This document shows positions 10,934-20,184 of a DNA stretch of 64,000 nucleotides, piece by piece (the stretch's first letter is position 1; each line of letters starts with the position of its first letter). Location of the stretch: positions 1 through 64,000 of the forward strand of contig NZ_BAZW01000005.1 of the NCBI RefSeq assembly GCF_000974365.1, in the 5' to 3' direction. A program made the translations under genes and the position numbers. This stretch comes from Geofilum rubicundum JCM 15548 (lineage in GTDB: Bacteria; Bacteroidota; Bacteroidia; Bacteroidales; Marinilabiliaceae). The notes beneath the pieces were generated by a model that saw only the letters and a list, made by a program, of their open reading frames with translations, did not search any database and was not told where the DNA came from.

Positions 10934-10973
10934 GAGTCACTGCAGGTCTGTTGCAGTGGCTCGTTTTATTTTT
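10934..10973 (+). terminator. Rho-independent terminator after GH10
   Basis: An 11-bp stem, GAGTCACTGCA (10934-10944) and TGCAGTGGCTC (10952-10962), with one G-T pair and a 7-base loop, is followed by a T-rich tract (10964-10973). It lies 55 bp after the GH10 stop. Confidence 0.88.
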
Positions 10974-11096
10974 GGGCATTGGATGAAAAAAACGCAAAAA
11001 AAATCAAATGTCTTTTAGTTATGACACTAGTTGGCATAAGCTAATTTAATCTTTGTAGCGTTGAAGATCTCAATCTTAAAATCTAAACCCGAAGTT

Positions 11097-11414
11097 ATGA
11101 GTGCATTACAAAGATTTCTTTATATTAATTATCTTAAAATGAAGTTTTTAAGAATGATTGGCCTGAAGTCTATGGTGGTCACCATTCCAAATGTGGCCAC
11201 CAAAGGTTGGCGGCTCACCATTGGAAAGAACTATGTGTTTCGTGAGGGACAGTGCGTCGCTCGTGTTATATTGGAAGATTTGGCGTTTAAGGACAAATTT
11301 GTGCATGCCCATCTTGTTTTTGCTGAAGATCAGAATCGCAAATGTGTCTGTAGTCGCAAAGCTACAGAAGATGGTGTATGCATGGGGATGTGGCAACTAC
11401 ACGACCATAATTAG
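11097..11414 (+). CDS. small hypothetical protein
   Basis: The 105-residue product begins MSALQRFLYINYLKMKF. I chose this ATG over an in-frame one 36 bp upstream because it starts after a plausible leader; a TTGG and a TTAATCTTTG element upstream could be a weak promoter. It has three Cys in the C-terminal part (CVCSRKATEDGVC) and a central stretch rich in beta-branched residues, but no recognised domain and no signal peptide. The frame is open and free of rare features, yet short, so coding is likely but not certain. It has no obvious partner. Confidence 0.45.
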   Translation: MSALQRFLYINYLKMKFLRMIGLKSMVVTIPNVATKGWRLTIGKNYVFREGQCVARVILEDLAFKDKFVHAHLVFAEDQNRKCVCSRKATEDGVCMGMWQLHDHN

Positions 11415-11590
11415 ATGGCTTTTTGAATGCTGATACTTTCATTTTGACAGTTTATCAACTAATTGATGTTGTTGGTCATTTGTTAGATGGGTGGTTATAA
11501 TTATTGATTATTTTTAATAAATTTTATCCCCATATTACTCGAATCTTTTTTTACGCTGGATGCTATTGGGAATCTGAAAATGTGTGTTGG

Positions 11591-13225
11591 ATGGAGAAAG
11601 AAATAAAGTACCGATTTTTTCTGCTGTTGATGTTGGTCATTCCATTTGCGTTGACGAATAAGCTTCAGGCAATGTCTGCTGATTCCGTTAAGTTTGAAAG
11701 GCGGAAAATTATTGTCGGGGGTGATTTCGATTATAAACCTCATACTTTTTTGGATAGTAATGGTGAGGCGAGGGGATATGACGTGGACATCATTATGGCC
11801 ATTGCCAAACAGAACAACCTTGATCTGGAATTTCGTTTTACGCCCTGGCCTCAAGCTTTGGAAAGTTTAAGGGAAGGAGAAGTAGACCTTCTGTTGGGCA
11901 TTTTTTATACGGAACAAAGGGCTGTTTTCTATGATTTTACGATCCCGCATACCCTTGAGTACTATGCCATCTTTGTGCGCACGGATTCTCCGGTAAAGGC
12001 GCTGGATGATATTATTGACCGGCGCATTATTGTTTTACAGGGTGATGCCTCCATAGACAATTTTATCAAACCGATGGGGCTTTTTGAAAATGCTTTTTAT
12101 GTCAATTCCATGCCCGTTGCCATCAACTTACTGAGCTCCGGAAAACATGATGCCGTTATTGCTCCTTATTCTATAGGCATGGAGGCCATTCGATCAGAAA
12201 ATATCAAAAACCTTAAAGTAGTCGGTCCGCCCATTTTGCCCAGTCCTTTCCGGTTTGCAGTAAAAAAGGGCGATGCCCGGTTATTATCTCTGCTGAATGA
12301 CGGCCTGGATAAAATGAAAGCGTCGGGGGAGCTCAATGCTTTGCAGGAAAAATGGCAATTGCACCAACGCAGGGAAGTTTCTTTTGTTAGTGTGTTGCGC
12401 TATATTGGCATGTTTATTCTTCCCCTTTTTTTGGTGGTCGCTCTTTTGTTTATTTGGTCGTGGAGTCTCAGTATAAAAGTCAAAAAAAAGACGGCCATGT
12501 TGGTCGAAAAATCAGCTTTGCTGGAGGAATTGAATACCACTAAAGACAAGTTCTTTTCAATTATTGCCCATGATTTGAGAAGTCCGTTCAATGGAATTTT
12601 GGGACTTCTGGATATTTTGATGGAAAATATTCAACAACAAAGCCTTGAAAAATCAACTGATTACCTGAGGAGCATTAAAGGCTCGGCCCAAAACACACTT
12701 GAATTACTGGAAAATCTGCTCGACTGGGCTAAATCGCAGAGTGGACAAATGGCTTTCAGGCCTGAAACAATGTCTACTCAGAAGGTTATTATGAATGTTG
12801 TAGAAGTGCTGAGTTCCGCGGCTAAAATTAAAAATATCTCCATTGTTTATCACCAATCGGATACCGCCGATGAGGATATTTATGCGGATCCCCGTCTGAT
12901 CACTACTGTTTTGCGCAACCTTATCTCCAATGCCATCAAATTTACACCGATAAACGGGCAAATAGATATCCATACCAAAACCGGCCAAGAGTTGCTGGAA
13001 GTCAGGATTTCCGATAACGGTGTGGGAATTAATGAGGAAATTCTACCCTTGTTGTTTCAACTGGATGCTAAAATAAAAACCAATGGTACTGAAAATGAAT
13101 CCGGAACGGGGTTGGGTTTAATTCTTTGCAAAGAACTGGTGGAAAAGCATGGCGGAAATATTTGGGTCGATAGTCAGGAAGGCAAGGGCAGCACCTTTAC
13201 CTTTTCCATTCCGTTAAAGGCTTAA
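11591..13225 (+). CDS. SBP_bac_3 sensor histidine kinase
   Basis: The start MEKEIKYRFFLLLM is preferred over one 87 bp upstream because it gives a normal signal peptide (to about residue 28, LQAMSA). The 544-residue protein has a solute-binding-like extracytoplasmic domain (about 35-255, KIIVGGDFDYKPHTF), a membrane segment (about 270-292), a short coiled coil, HisKA (FFSIIAHDLRSPFNGILG, His near 328) and HATPase (NLISNAIKFT, GTGLGLILCKEL). Compared with the kinase at 4842 it lacks PAS. No response regulator gene is adjacent; phosphate may go to one of the receivers at 2.8-4.8 kb, which is inference. Its 3' end overlaps the converging radical SAM gene by 3-4 bp. Confidence 0.9.
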   Translation: MEKEIKYRFFLLLMLVIPFALTNKLQAMSADSVKFERRKIIVGGDFDYKPHTFLDSNGEARGYDVDIIMAIAKQNNLDLEFRFTPWPQALESLREGEVDLLLGIFYTEQRAVFYDFTIPHTLEYYAIFVRTDSPVKALDDIIDRRIIVLQGDASIDNFIKPMGLFENAFYVNSMPVAINLLSSGKHDAVIAPYSIGMEAIRSENIKNLKVVGPPILPSPFRFAVKKGDARLLSLLNDGLDKMKASGELNALQEKWQLHQRREVSFVSVLRYIGMFILPLFLVVALLFIWSWSLSIKVKKKTAMLVEKSALLEELNTTKDKFFSIIAHDLRSPFNGILGLLDILMENIQQQSLEKSTDYLRSIKGSAQNTLELLENLLDWAKSQSGQMAFRPETMSTQKVIMNVVEVLSSAAKIKNISIVYHQSDTADEDIYADPRLITTVLRNLISNAIKFTPINGQIDIHTKTGQELLEVRISDNGVGINEEILPLLFQLDAKIKTNGTENESGTGLGLILCKELVEKHGGNIWVDSQEGKGSTFTFSIPLKA

Positions 13226-15015
13226 CCATTTCCTGACCGGCCAATCCAGGCAAAGACCGTGCATGTAATTGTAAGTGGCCTTATAGAGGCTTGTCCCAGT
13301 CTCTCAAAATCAATTTTTTGATGATCTGTAAAGGCCAATTCGTTGTTGGCAAAAGTGCCCGTCTGTTGGGACAGAGGGTCGGCCCCATAATCGTGCGGGT
13401 GCTGGCCCGACGGACTGTGCAGCGTCATGGCATAGCGGTGCCAAAAGGCCGATTGCAGCACGCCTGCTTCAAACATTTGTCGCACCGATTCGAGTCCCTC
13501 CAACGTCTCCTGTTCTGTTTGCGTAGGAAAGCCATACATCAGGTAGGCATGCACCATGATGCCACTTTCTGTTAAGTGTTCGGCCGTTGCAAAGGCCTGT
13601 TCCACAGTCACCCCTTTGTTGATGTATTTCAGGAGTCGGTTGGACGCCACCTCTATACCTCCCGATACGGCAATGCAACCGGCACGCGCCATTAGTCGAC
13701 AAAGATCTGCATCAAAAGTCTTTTCAAAGCGGATGTTGGTCCACCAGCTGACCACCAACTTACGTTCGATAATCTCCCTGGATAGCTCACGCAACAGGCG
13801 TGGTGGCGCTGCTTCATCGGTGAAATGAAAACCGCTGCTACCCGTTTGTTGCATAAGCGCTTCCATGTAATCACAAATTTGGCTGGCCGGCAAGGCCTCA
13901 AAGCAGTTGATGTAGGGCAGGGAGGTGTCGCAAAAAGCACATTTGGCCCAGTAACAGCCATGGGCCAGAATGAGTTTGTTCCACCGGCCATCGCTCCATA
14001 ATTTGTGCATGGGGTTGGCCACTTCAATCAGTGAAATATATTTATGCAATGGCAAATCCGAATAGTCAGGCGCGGGTACCTGTTTGAAAGGAATGGAATG
14101 ACCCGGTTGTTTTGGGTGGAAGAGGATTTGTCCGTTTGTCGCCCGATGGTAGGTCTGACAAAGCGGAAGGTCATCATTTCCCTCCAAATAGCTGATCAGG
14201 GCCCGCAGTGCCGGTTCCCCATCGTCCAGAGAAATAAAATGTGCAAAATCAAAGACTTTTGGGTCGCTTAACTGGCGCAATTCAGTGGTGACATATCCGC
14301 CGCCCCAGGCTACGGTCACTTCGGGAAAGTGTTGACGAATGTGGCGACTACAGCGAAAGGCCCCCATCAGGTTTCCGGGAAAGGGGATGGAGAAACAGAC
14401 CAGACGAGGATCGCTGGTCCGCATTTTTTCTTCGAGGAGCTCAAGCAGCCATTCATCCAAAAGAGAGTCGGGCTTTGACAGTGCTGTTAGTAAGGGTTTT
14501 AAGTGGGGCAAGCGCAGGCACAGATGTTCCGCATATCGGCTCAATTCAAAGAAGGGATCTATGGTCGCCTGGATGAAATCAGCCAGATCTTCGATGTAAA
14601 GCGTGGCCATGTGTTTGGCCATTTCGGTGGTGCCCAGGGCTCCAAATGCCCAATCGGGATCGGCCATGCCTTTAAACCGTTCGCCCTGCGGCAGCCATTC
14701 GCCATGGCAGATACGCGTGGCCAGTGTGGGTTCCAGTCCCTGAAGAAACCGCATGACGGCATCTATGGAGTGGATGTATTGCTGCTGATCAACCAACAGT
14801 TGGCGAAGGTGGGCAGGGGTTTGACGGGACACCACCACCCGTTGAAACAGCTTCTGCAAACCCTCTCTTGAAAATAGCCGGTTGACCAGTTCGATGCCCA
14901 AATCTGCCTGATGGACCTGATGTCCTTCCTCGACCAGAAATCCTTTTAAATAAGGAGTGGCCGGATAGGGTGTGTTGAGCTGGGTAAGCGGAGGTGTAAT
15001 CAGAAGGATTTTCAT
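13222..15015 (-). CDS. B12-binding-type radical SAM protein
   Basis: Start MKILLITPPLTQLN is chosen over an in-frame ATG 45 bp upstream because it begins directly with the Rossmann strand of the cobalamin-binding domain. The 597-residue protein has an N-terminal B12-binding-like part (about 1-250, with VAWGGGYVTTEL) and a radical SAM core with the cluster motif HGCYWAKCAFCD, whose first two Cys are four residues apart rather than the usual three. SGGIEVASNRLL and YLMYGFPTQTE follow in the barrel. Such enzymes do radical methylation or other C-C chemistry; the substrate is not readable here and there is no partner gene. It stands alone, divergent from the GH2 gene. Confidence 0.85.
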   Translation of the reverse strand: MKILLITPPLTQLNTPYPATPYLKGFLVEEGHQVHQADLGIELVNRLFSREGLQKLFQRVVVSRQTPAHLRQLLVDQQQYIHSIDAVMRFLQGLEPTLATRICHGEWLPQGERFKGMADPDWAFGALGTTEMAKHMATLYIEDLADFIQATIDPFFELSRYAEHLCLRLPHLKPLLTALSKPDSLLDEWLLELLEEKMRTSDPRLVCFSIPFPGNLMGAFRCSRHIRQHFPEVTVAWGGGYVTTELRQLSDPKVFDFAHFISLDDGEPALRALISYLEGNDDLPLCQTYHRATNGQILFHPKQPGHSIPFKQVPAPDYSDLPLHKYISLIEVANPMHKLWSDGRWNKLILAHGCYWAKCAFCDTSLPYINCFEALPASQICDYMEALMQQTGSSGFHFTDEAAPPRLLRELSREIIERKLVVSWWTNIRFEKTFDADLCRLMARAGCIAVSGGIEVASNRLLKYINKGVTVEQAFATAEHLTESGIMVHAYLMYGFPTQTEQETLEGLESVRQMFEAGVLQSAFWHRYAMTLHSPSGQHPHDYGADPLSQQTGTFANNELAFTDHQKIDFERLGQASIRPLTITCTVFAWIGRSGNG

Positions 15016-15089
15016 GGACTGTATAACTGTGTTGTTAGCACAAACATAGGTAATTTTCACCGGATTTTTGGTGTCCGAAAAATTCCGGT

Positions 15090-15149
15090 GAATTAATTGA
15101 CGGAAAAGTAGAATTAATTTTTGTTTATTGGTGGGTGTTACTATTTTTG
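15090..15149 (+). promoter_or_regulatory. candidate promoter with 21-bp-spaced direct repeats (GH2-GH42)
   Basis: GAATTAATT occurs at 15090-15098 and 15111-15119, exactly 21 bp apart, followed by a perfect -7 box TATTTTTG at 15142-15149. TTTG at 15120-15123 could serve as a -33 element with an 18-bp spacer. The 21-bp spacing matches that of the xylan-locus operators although the repeated word differs, which suggests an AraC-type or HTCS activator of different specificity. Confidence 0.5.
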
Positions 15150-15225
15150 TTCTGTTAACAGGTTTGCTTAATTTGTGGGAGGCGTATGCTTTTCTAATGA
15201 ATGGTGTTTAACCTGTTTATACATA

Positions 15226-15241
15226 TGTCGGGTCAAATTAA
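15226..15241 (+). repeat. 16-bp inverted repeat, left copy
   Basis: TGTCGGGTCAAATTAA here is the exact reverse complement of 19989-20004. The two copies flank the GH2-GH42 pair, 4.75 kb apart. This copy lies in the GH2 leader, 22 bp before the start. Confidence 0.75.
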
Positions 15242-15263
15242 TCATGTCATTAAATCAAATAAA

Positions 15264-17695
15264 ATGGAAAAATTAATTCTGCTGCTTGTTTCCTGTTTCC
15301 TGTTTTTCAATGGTTTGGCGCAGAGTAGCAACGGCATGTTATTACGCTGGATAGCGATTGGCAATTTATTAACCGGGAGGTGGATGGAGGGGAAGCTCCC
15401 GGCTTGTCAGTAAAAGGCTGGGAGACAGTAGATGTGCCGCATGACTGGGCCATAAAGGGGCCTTTTGACAAGGATATCGATAAGCAGGTGGTTCAGGTGG
15501 TGCAGGATATGGATGAAGCGCCGAGGGAGCGAACCGGGCGGACCGGTGCTTTACCGCACATTGGGGTGGGATGGTACCGTAAAACCTTCGAGGTACCCGC
15601 TTTTCAACCCGGCAAAAAGGCTTTGCTGGCCTTCGATGGCGCCATGAGTGATGCCCGGGTGTATATTAATGGAGAGGAAGTGGGGCATTGGCCTTATGGC
15701 TACAGCTACTTCTATTTTGATATTTCAGATTATCTGAAACAGGGGGAAGAGAATCTTCTGGCTGTTCGTCTGGAGAATTTGCCTTCCTCTTCCCGCTGGT
15801 ATCCGGGTGCAGGGATTTACCGCAAGGTACAGGTGATCGTAAAAGATGAGGTGAGCTTTAATAAATGGGCCACTTTTATCACCACCCCCTTTATTTCTGA
15901 TGAGGTGGCACAAGTGAACATTCAAACAGAGATCAGTGGTGCGGCTACCCACATGGTGACGGAAATTATTGACCCCAGCGGAAAGGTAGTGGCTGCCGAG
16001 ACCACCACTGATCGCTTTGGTTCCAAAATGGAACAAAATATTGCGGTGCCACAGCCTCAGCTTTGGGGGACTGAGCATCCGCATTTATATCAGGCCCGTG
16101 TGCTTTTATATGAGGGAGATGAATTAAAGGATGAGGAGTTCATCCGCTTTGGTATTCGAAGTGTGGAGTATGAGCGGGGCAAAGGTTTGGTGCTCAATGG
16201 GGAGGTGACCAAGTTTAAAGGGGTTTGTCTCCACCATGACCTCGGACCATTGGGGGCTGCAGTAAATGTGGCGGCTTTGCGTCGACAGCTGACCATTTTG
16301 AAAGATATGGGGGTTAATGCGGTCCGTTCGGCCCATAACATGCCGGCCCGTGAGCAGGTGGAACTGTGTGATGAAATGGGCATCCTGTATTTGGCCGAGA
16401 GTTTTGATGAGTGGGCCAAACCCAAGGTAAAGAATGGCTATAACCGGCTGTTTGAAGAGTGGGCTGAAAAGGATGTGGTGAATCTGGTGCGGGCCTTGCG
16501 CAATCATCCCAGTGTTGTGATGTGGAGTTCGGGCAATGAGGTGCCCGATCAGTGGGGCAATGAAGGGGTGAAGCGGGCCAAATGGCTGCAGGATATTTTT
16601 CACCGGGAGGACCCGACTCGACCGGTTACGGTGGGGATGGACCAGGTGGCTGCCGTGATGGAGAACGGCTTTGGGGCCATTACGGATATTCCCGGACTGA
16701 ATTACCGCGTGCACTTGTATGATGAGGCTTATGACCGCTTTCCCCAGGGCTTTATTTTAGGGTCGGAAACGGCCTCTACGGTCAGTTCAAGAGGTATTTA
16801 TAAATTTCCGGTCGAAATTTATAGCCACAAGACCTATAACGATTTTCACAGTTCTTCCTACGATTTGGAATATTGCCGCTGGTCGAACCTTCCCGATGAT
16901 GATTTTGTGTGGCAGGACGATTACGACTGGGTAATTGGTGAGTTTGTGTGGACGGGTTTCGACTATCTGGGAGAACCCACGCCTTACAACGAGGCCTGGC
17001 CGTCCAGGAGTTCCTATTTTGGGATCAGTGATTTGGCGGGACTGCCCAAGGATCGCTTCTACCTTTACCGCAGTCGCTGGAATACCAAGGACGAAACCCT
17101 GCACATCTTGCCGCATTGGAACTGGGAAGGACGCGAAGGGGAAACCACCCCGGTCTTCGTTTATACCAGTTACAACAGCGCTGAACTTTTTGTGAATGGT
17201 AAGAGTCAGGGCATACAGACCAAGACCAAAGATAAAACCAAACAGCACCGCTACCGACTGATGTGGATGGATGTTCAATATGAACCCGGCACCCTAAAAG
17301 TGGTGGCTCTGGACGATGATGGACAGCCGGTGGCCGAGAAGGAAGTGCATACGGCCGGAGCGCCTTATGGCCTGGAGTTGGTGGCCGATCGTTCCGTTAT
17401 TACGGCCGATGGTCAGGACTTGTCGTACATCACCGTTTCGGTGGTGGATAAAGAGGGGCGTTTTTGCGCCACAGCCACACCGCAGCTGGATTTTAAAGTG
17501 ACGGGTGCCGGTGATTTTAAGGTGGTTTGTAATGGTGATCCCACTTCTTTGGAACTTTTCCACCTGCCCACCATGAAAGCCTTTAGTGGTCAACTGGTGG
17601 TCACCGTTCAATCACAAAAAAAGGCTGGCGACATAACCCTGCAAGTGAAGGGCAAGGGATTGAAAACGGCCAAAATGACCATTAAAAGTGAGTAA
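15264..17695 (+). CDS. GH2 beta-galactosidase-like glycosidase (one frameshift)
   Basis: Correcting one base in the G run at 15333-15334 gives 810 residues. Start MEKLILLLVSC opens a signal peptide ending near GLAQ; an in-frame start 63 bp upstream would leave a long non-signal leader. Order: sugar-binding jelly roll (about 25-190, FDGAMSDARVYING), Ig-like domain (about 195-290), GH2 barrel with acid/base Glu in WSSGNEVP and nucleophile Glu in ILGSETAST, then C-terminal DUF4982-like and Ig-like domains. Family knowledge points to release of beta-galactose or a similar residue in the periplasm; beta-glucuronidase or mannosidase activity cannot be excluded. It is followed after about 18 bp by the GH42 gene, so the pair is one unit. 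Confidence 0.9.
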
Positions 17696-17713
17696 GAACC
17701 AAAATATACTGTG

Positions 17714-19789
17714 ATGCAAAATCTATCAGCTTTTCTTTTTGCCCTCCTTTTTACCGTCAACGGATGGGCACAGCAACCTGTTAATTCGTTTCCGCCGGCG
17801 GATTTGATGACTTTAGGGGCTTATTATTATCCGGAGCACTGGCCCGAGGAGCAGTGGGAAAGGGACTTGGCCAAAATTGCGGAGATGGGTTTTGAATTTA
17901 CCCATTTTGCTGAATTCGCCTGGGCGCAGCTGGAACCTGAGGAAGGCGTTTATGATTTCGCCTGGCTGGACAGGGCAGTGGCCATGGCTGCCAAGTACGA
18001 TATAAAGGTGATTATGTGCACGTCTACGGCCACACCACCGGTGTGGCTGGTGCGGAAACACCCGGATATTCTGATTACCCGTGAGGATGGCACCAAAATG
18101 GACCATGGCGCCCGTCAGCATGCCTCCTTCTCCAACGAATTTTACCGCGACTATTCCCAAAAGTTAATAGCCGAACTGGCCAAACGTTATGGCCGTGATG
18201 AGCGAATTATTGGCTGGCAACTCGATAATGAACCCCGTTCCACTGTCGATTACAGCGAGGACGCGCTCAAGCGCTTCCGTATTTGGCTGAAAGATAAATA
18301 CCAAACCATAGAGGCCCTCAATGAGGCCTGGGGAACCAACTTCTGGAGTGTGGTTTACAGCGATTTTTCGGAGATTAACCTTCCCAAGCATTCGCAATGG
18401 GGTATGAATCTTTATCATCGTCTGGACCACGGTCGTTTCGCCGATTATGAGACGGCTTCCTTTTTGGATGAGCAAGCCCGGACCATTCGCCAATATGCGG
18501 ATGAGGAGCAGTGGATTACCACCAATTTTATTCCCATGTACGATGCCCGTTTTATCGGGATGAGTCAGGAACTGGATTTTATTACTTATACGCGTTATAT
18601 GGTGTATGGGGAGCATGAAGGTATTGGTCGCAAAGGCTACCGGGTAGGAGAGTATTCGCGCATTGCCATGGCCAATGATTACTTCAGGCCCTTGTCGCCC
18701 TTCCTCGGCGTGATGGAGTTGCAACCGGGTCAGGTGAACTGGGGGACTGTGAACTCGCAGCCCTTACCAGGTGCGGTTCGTTTGTGGTTGTACCACATCT
18801 TTGCAGGTGATGTCAAGTTTGTCTGCACCTACCGTTTTAGGGCACCCATTTATGGCTACGAGCAGTACCATTACGGTGTGGTTGGTCCCGATGGTGTTAC
18901 ACCCACGCCCGGCGGACTCGAATACGCGCAGTTTATTGATGAGTTGAAGCTGCTGCGGAGTAAGGCCACGCTGGGAAAAGTGCCGTCGGATTATAGGCAA
19001 AGGAATACCGCTATTTTGTATGATCCGGACAACACGGTGGCCATGAATCAAAACAAGCAGACCGTTGAATGGGATACCGAGCAGCACGTGCTGAAGTATT
19101 ACAAGGCTTTGAAATCTTTGGGGGCTCCGGTGGACTTTATCCGGGATACCATGGACTTTTCCGGCTATCCGGTCATGGTCGTTCCGGCCTACCAGCAAAT
19201 GAGTCGGGCTTTGATTCAAAAAATCACCCAATATGTGGAGGCGGGTGGCCATTTGGTCATGTCGGCCCGCACCGGTCACCAGAACGAAAAAGGCCACCTT
19301 TGGGAAGCGCAACATGCCGAGCCCCTCTATCATTTGATTGGTGGTGAGATTCCTTTTTACGATCTCTTGCGGGCACATGCAGCAGATACTGTTGTGATGG
19401 GAAATCAGAAATTCGGGTGGACCAGCTGGGGGGATGTTTTGAAACCAGGTAAGGACACCGAAAGTTGGGCGACTTATGCCGGTGATTATTATGAGGGTGA
19501 GTCCGCTGTTACCTTCCATCGCTACGGGCGGGGAACGGTCACTTATGTGGGGGCCGATACCCACCAGGGTGGTCTGGAAATGGCGGTGATTAAGAAGTTG
19601 TACCAGCGCCTCGAAATTCCGGTCAAAGATTATCCCGAAGGTGTTTTGGTGGAATTCCGTGACGGACTGGGCATCGCCATGAACTATTCCGATAAGGACT
19701 ATACCATTGATTTGCCCACCGGTACTGAGATACTCATTGGCCAAAAGACCATTCCCACGGCGGGTGTGGTGGTTTGGACGGTGAAGTAA
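17714..19789 (+). CDS. GH42 beta-galactosidase
   Basis: The intact frame of about 691 residues starts at ATG 17714 (a GTG sits one codon earlier) and opens a signal peptide ending near VNGWAQ. The GH42 signature YYPEHWPEEQWERDL is present at about residues 38-52, with acid/base Glu in GWQLDNEP (near 174) and nucleophile Glu in GVMELQPGQVNW. A trimerisation/beta-barrel region and a small C-terminal beta domain follow, as usual for GH42. GH42 enzymes remove terminal beta-galactose. With the GH2 just upstream the pair would act on a galactose-bearing oligosaccharide in the periplasm. There is no SusCD of its own, so the pair may depend on import systems elsewhere. Confidence 0.92.
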   Translation: MQNLSAFLFALLFTVNGWAQQPVNSFPPADLMTLGAYYYPEHWPEEQWERDLAKIAEMGFEFTHFAEFAWAQLEPEEGVYDFAWLDRAVAMAAKYDIKVIMCTSTATPPVWLVRKHPDILITREDGTKMDHGARQHASFSNEFYRDYSQKLIAELAKRYGRDERIIGWQLDNEPRSTVDYSEDALKRFRIWLKDKYQTIEALNEAWGTNFWSVVYSDFSEINLPKHSQWGMNLYHRLDHGRFADYETASFLDEQARTIRQYADEEQWITTNFIPMYDARFIGMSQELDFITYTRYMVYGEHEGIGRKGYRVGEYSRIAMANDYFRPLSPFLGVMELQPGQVNWGTVNSQPLPGAVRLWLYHIFAGDVKFVCTYRFRAPIYGYEQYHYGVVGPDGVTPTPGGLEYAQFIDELKLLRSKATLGKVPSDYRQRNTAILYDPDNTVAMNQNKQTVEWDTEQHVLKYYKALKSLGAPVDFIRDTMDFSGYPVMVVPAYQQMSRALIQKITQYVEAGGHLVMSARTGHQNEKGHLWEAQHAEPLYHLIGGEIPFYDLLRAHAADTVVMGNQKFGWTSWGDVLKPGKDTESWATYAGDYYEGESAVTFHRYGRGTVTYVGADTHQGGLEMAVIKKLYQRLEIPVKDYPEGVLVEFRDGLGIAMNYSDKDYTIDLPTGTEILIGQKTIPTAGVVVWTVK

Positions 19790-19816
19790 GTGATGGTGAA
19801 AATGGATGCCATGAAA

Positions 19817-19838
19817 AGGGGGCTCCGTTGAGCCCCCT
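19817..19838 (+). terminator. hairpin after GH42, possible terminator
   Basis: A perfect 9-bp stem, AGGGGGCTC (19817-19825) and GAGCCCCCT (19830-19838), with loop CGTT lies 28 bp after the GH42 stop. The following T tract is weak (CTTTCACC), so intrinsic termination is likely but not certain. Confidence 0.6.
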
Positions 19839-19988
19839 GCCTTTCACCAAATTTTCTATTTTATGAGAATAAATAGAAAACATCGATTAATAACACGTCA
19901 TCTCTATTTTTTATTAAGGCAAATATAGGGCATGGCTTCACAGATGTGATTTGGTTTTAGATATTTTAGTTTCAAATAGGGGTAATTT

Positions 19989-20004
19989 TTAATTTGACCC
20001 GACA
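19989..20004 (-). repeat. 16-bp inverted repeat, right copy
   Basis: TTAATTTGACCCGACA is the exact reverse complement of 15226-15241. It lies between the GH2-GH42 pair and the terminator at 20011, ahead of the HTCS promoter. Confidence 0.75.
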
Positions 20005-20010
20005 AAGAGG

Positions 20011-20037
20011 AATGCCTGATTTATCAGGCATTTTTTT
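20011..20037 (+). terminator. Rho-independent terminator upstream of the HTCS promoter
   Basis: Stem AATGCCTGA (20011-20019) and TCAGGCATT (20024-20032), with a short T-rich loop, runs straight into seven or more T (20031-20037). It lies just before the HTCS operator and would insulate it from readthrough of the GH2-GH42 unit. Confidence 0.85.
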
Positions 20038-20045
20038 GTATTTGA

Positions 20046-20111
20046 TTATCTGATTTTAGAAATCAATTATCTGAAAAAAGAAAGTATATGTGCTAAAATT
20101 TGTTAATTTTG
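20046..20111 (+). promoter_or_regulatory. xylan-locus operator and promoter, copy 1 (HTCS gene)
   Basis: Half-sites TTATCTGA at 20046-20053 and 20067-20074 are 21 bp apart; the -7 box TAATTTTG starts at 20104, 37 bp after the second half-site. The layout is identical in the three other promoters of the locus. Its place before the regulator gene suggests autoregulation. Confidence 0.8.
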
Positions 20112-20184
20112 AAGTGCTTTTTTCCCAACTGATGGAGCGCTTAGACCATTGTTTGATTTTTGTTATTTTGGAGGATAGAGGATA

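Noticed and set aside
18764-19744. 326-codon open frame on the minus strand inside the GH42 gene
   Set aside because: It is antisense to a gene with clear GH42 motifs, its product has no recognisable domain, and such frames arise from codon bias.
15226-20004. Insertion sequence or transposon bounded by the 16-bp inverted repeat
   Set aside because: No transposase or target-site duplication is visible; the segment holds only two ordinary glycosidase genes.
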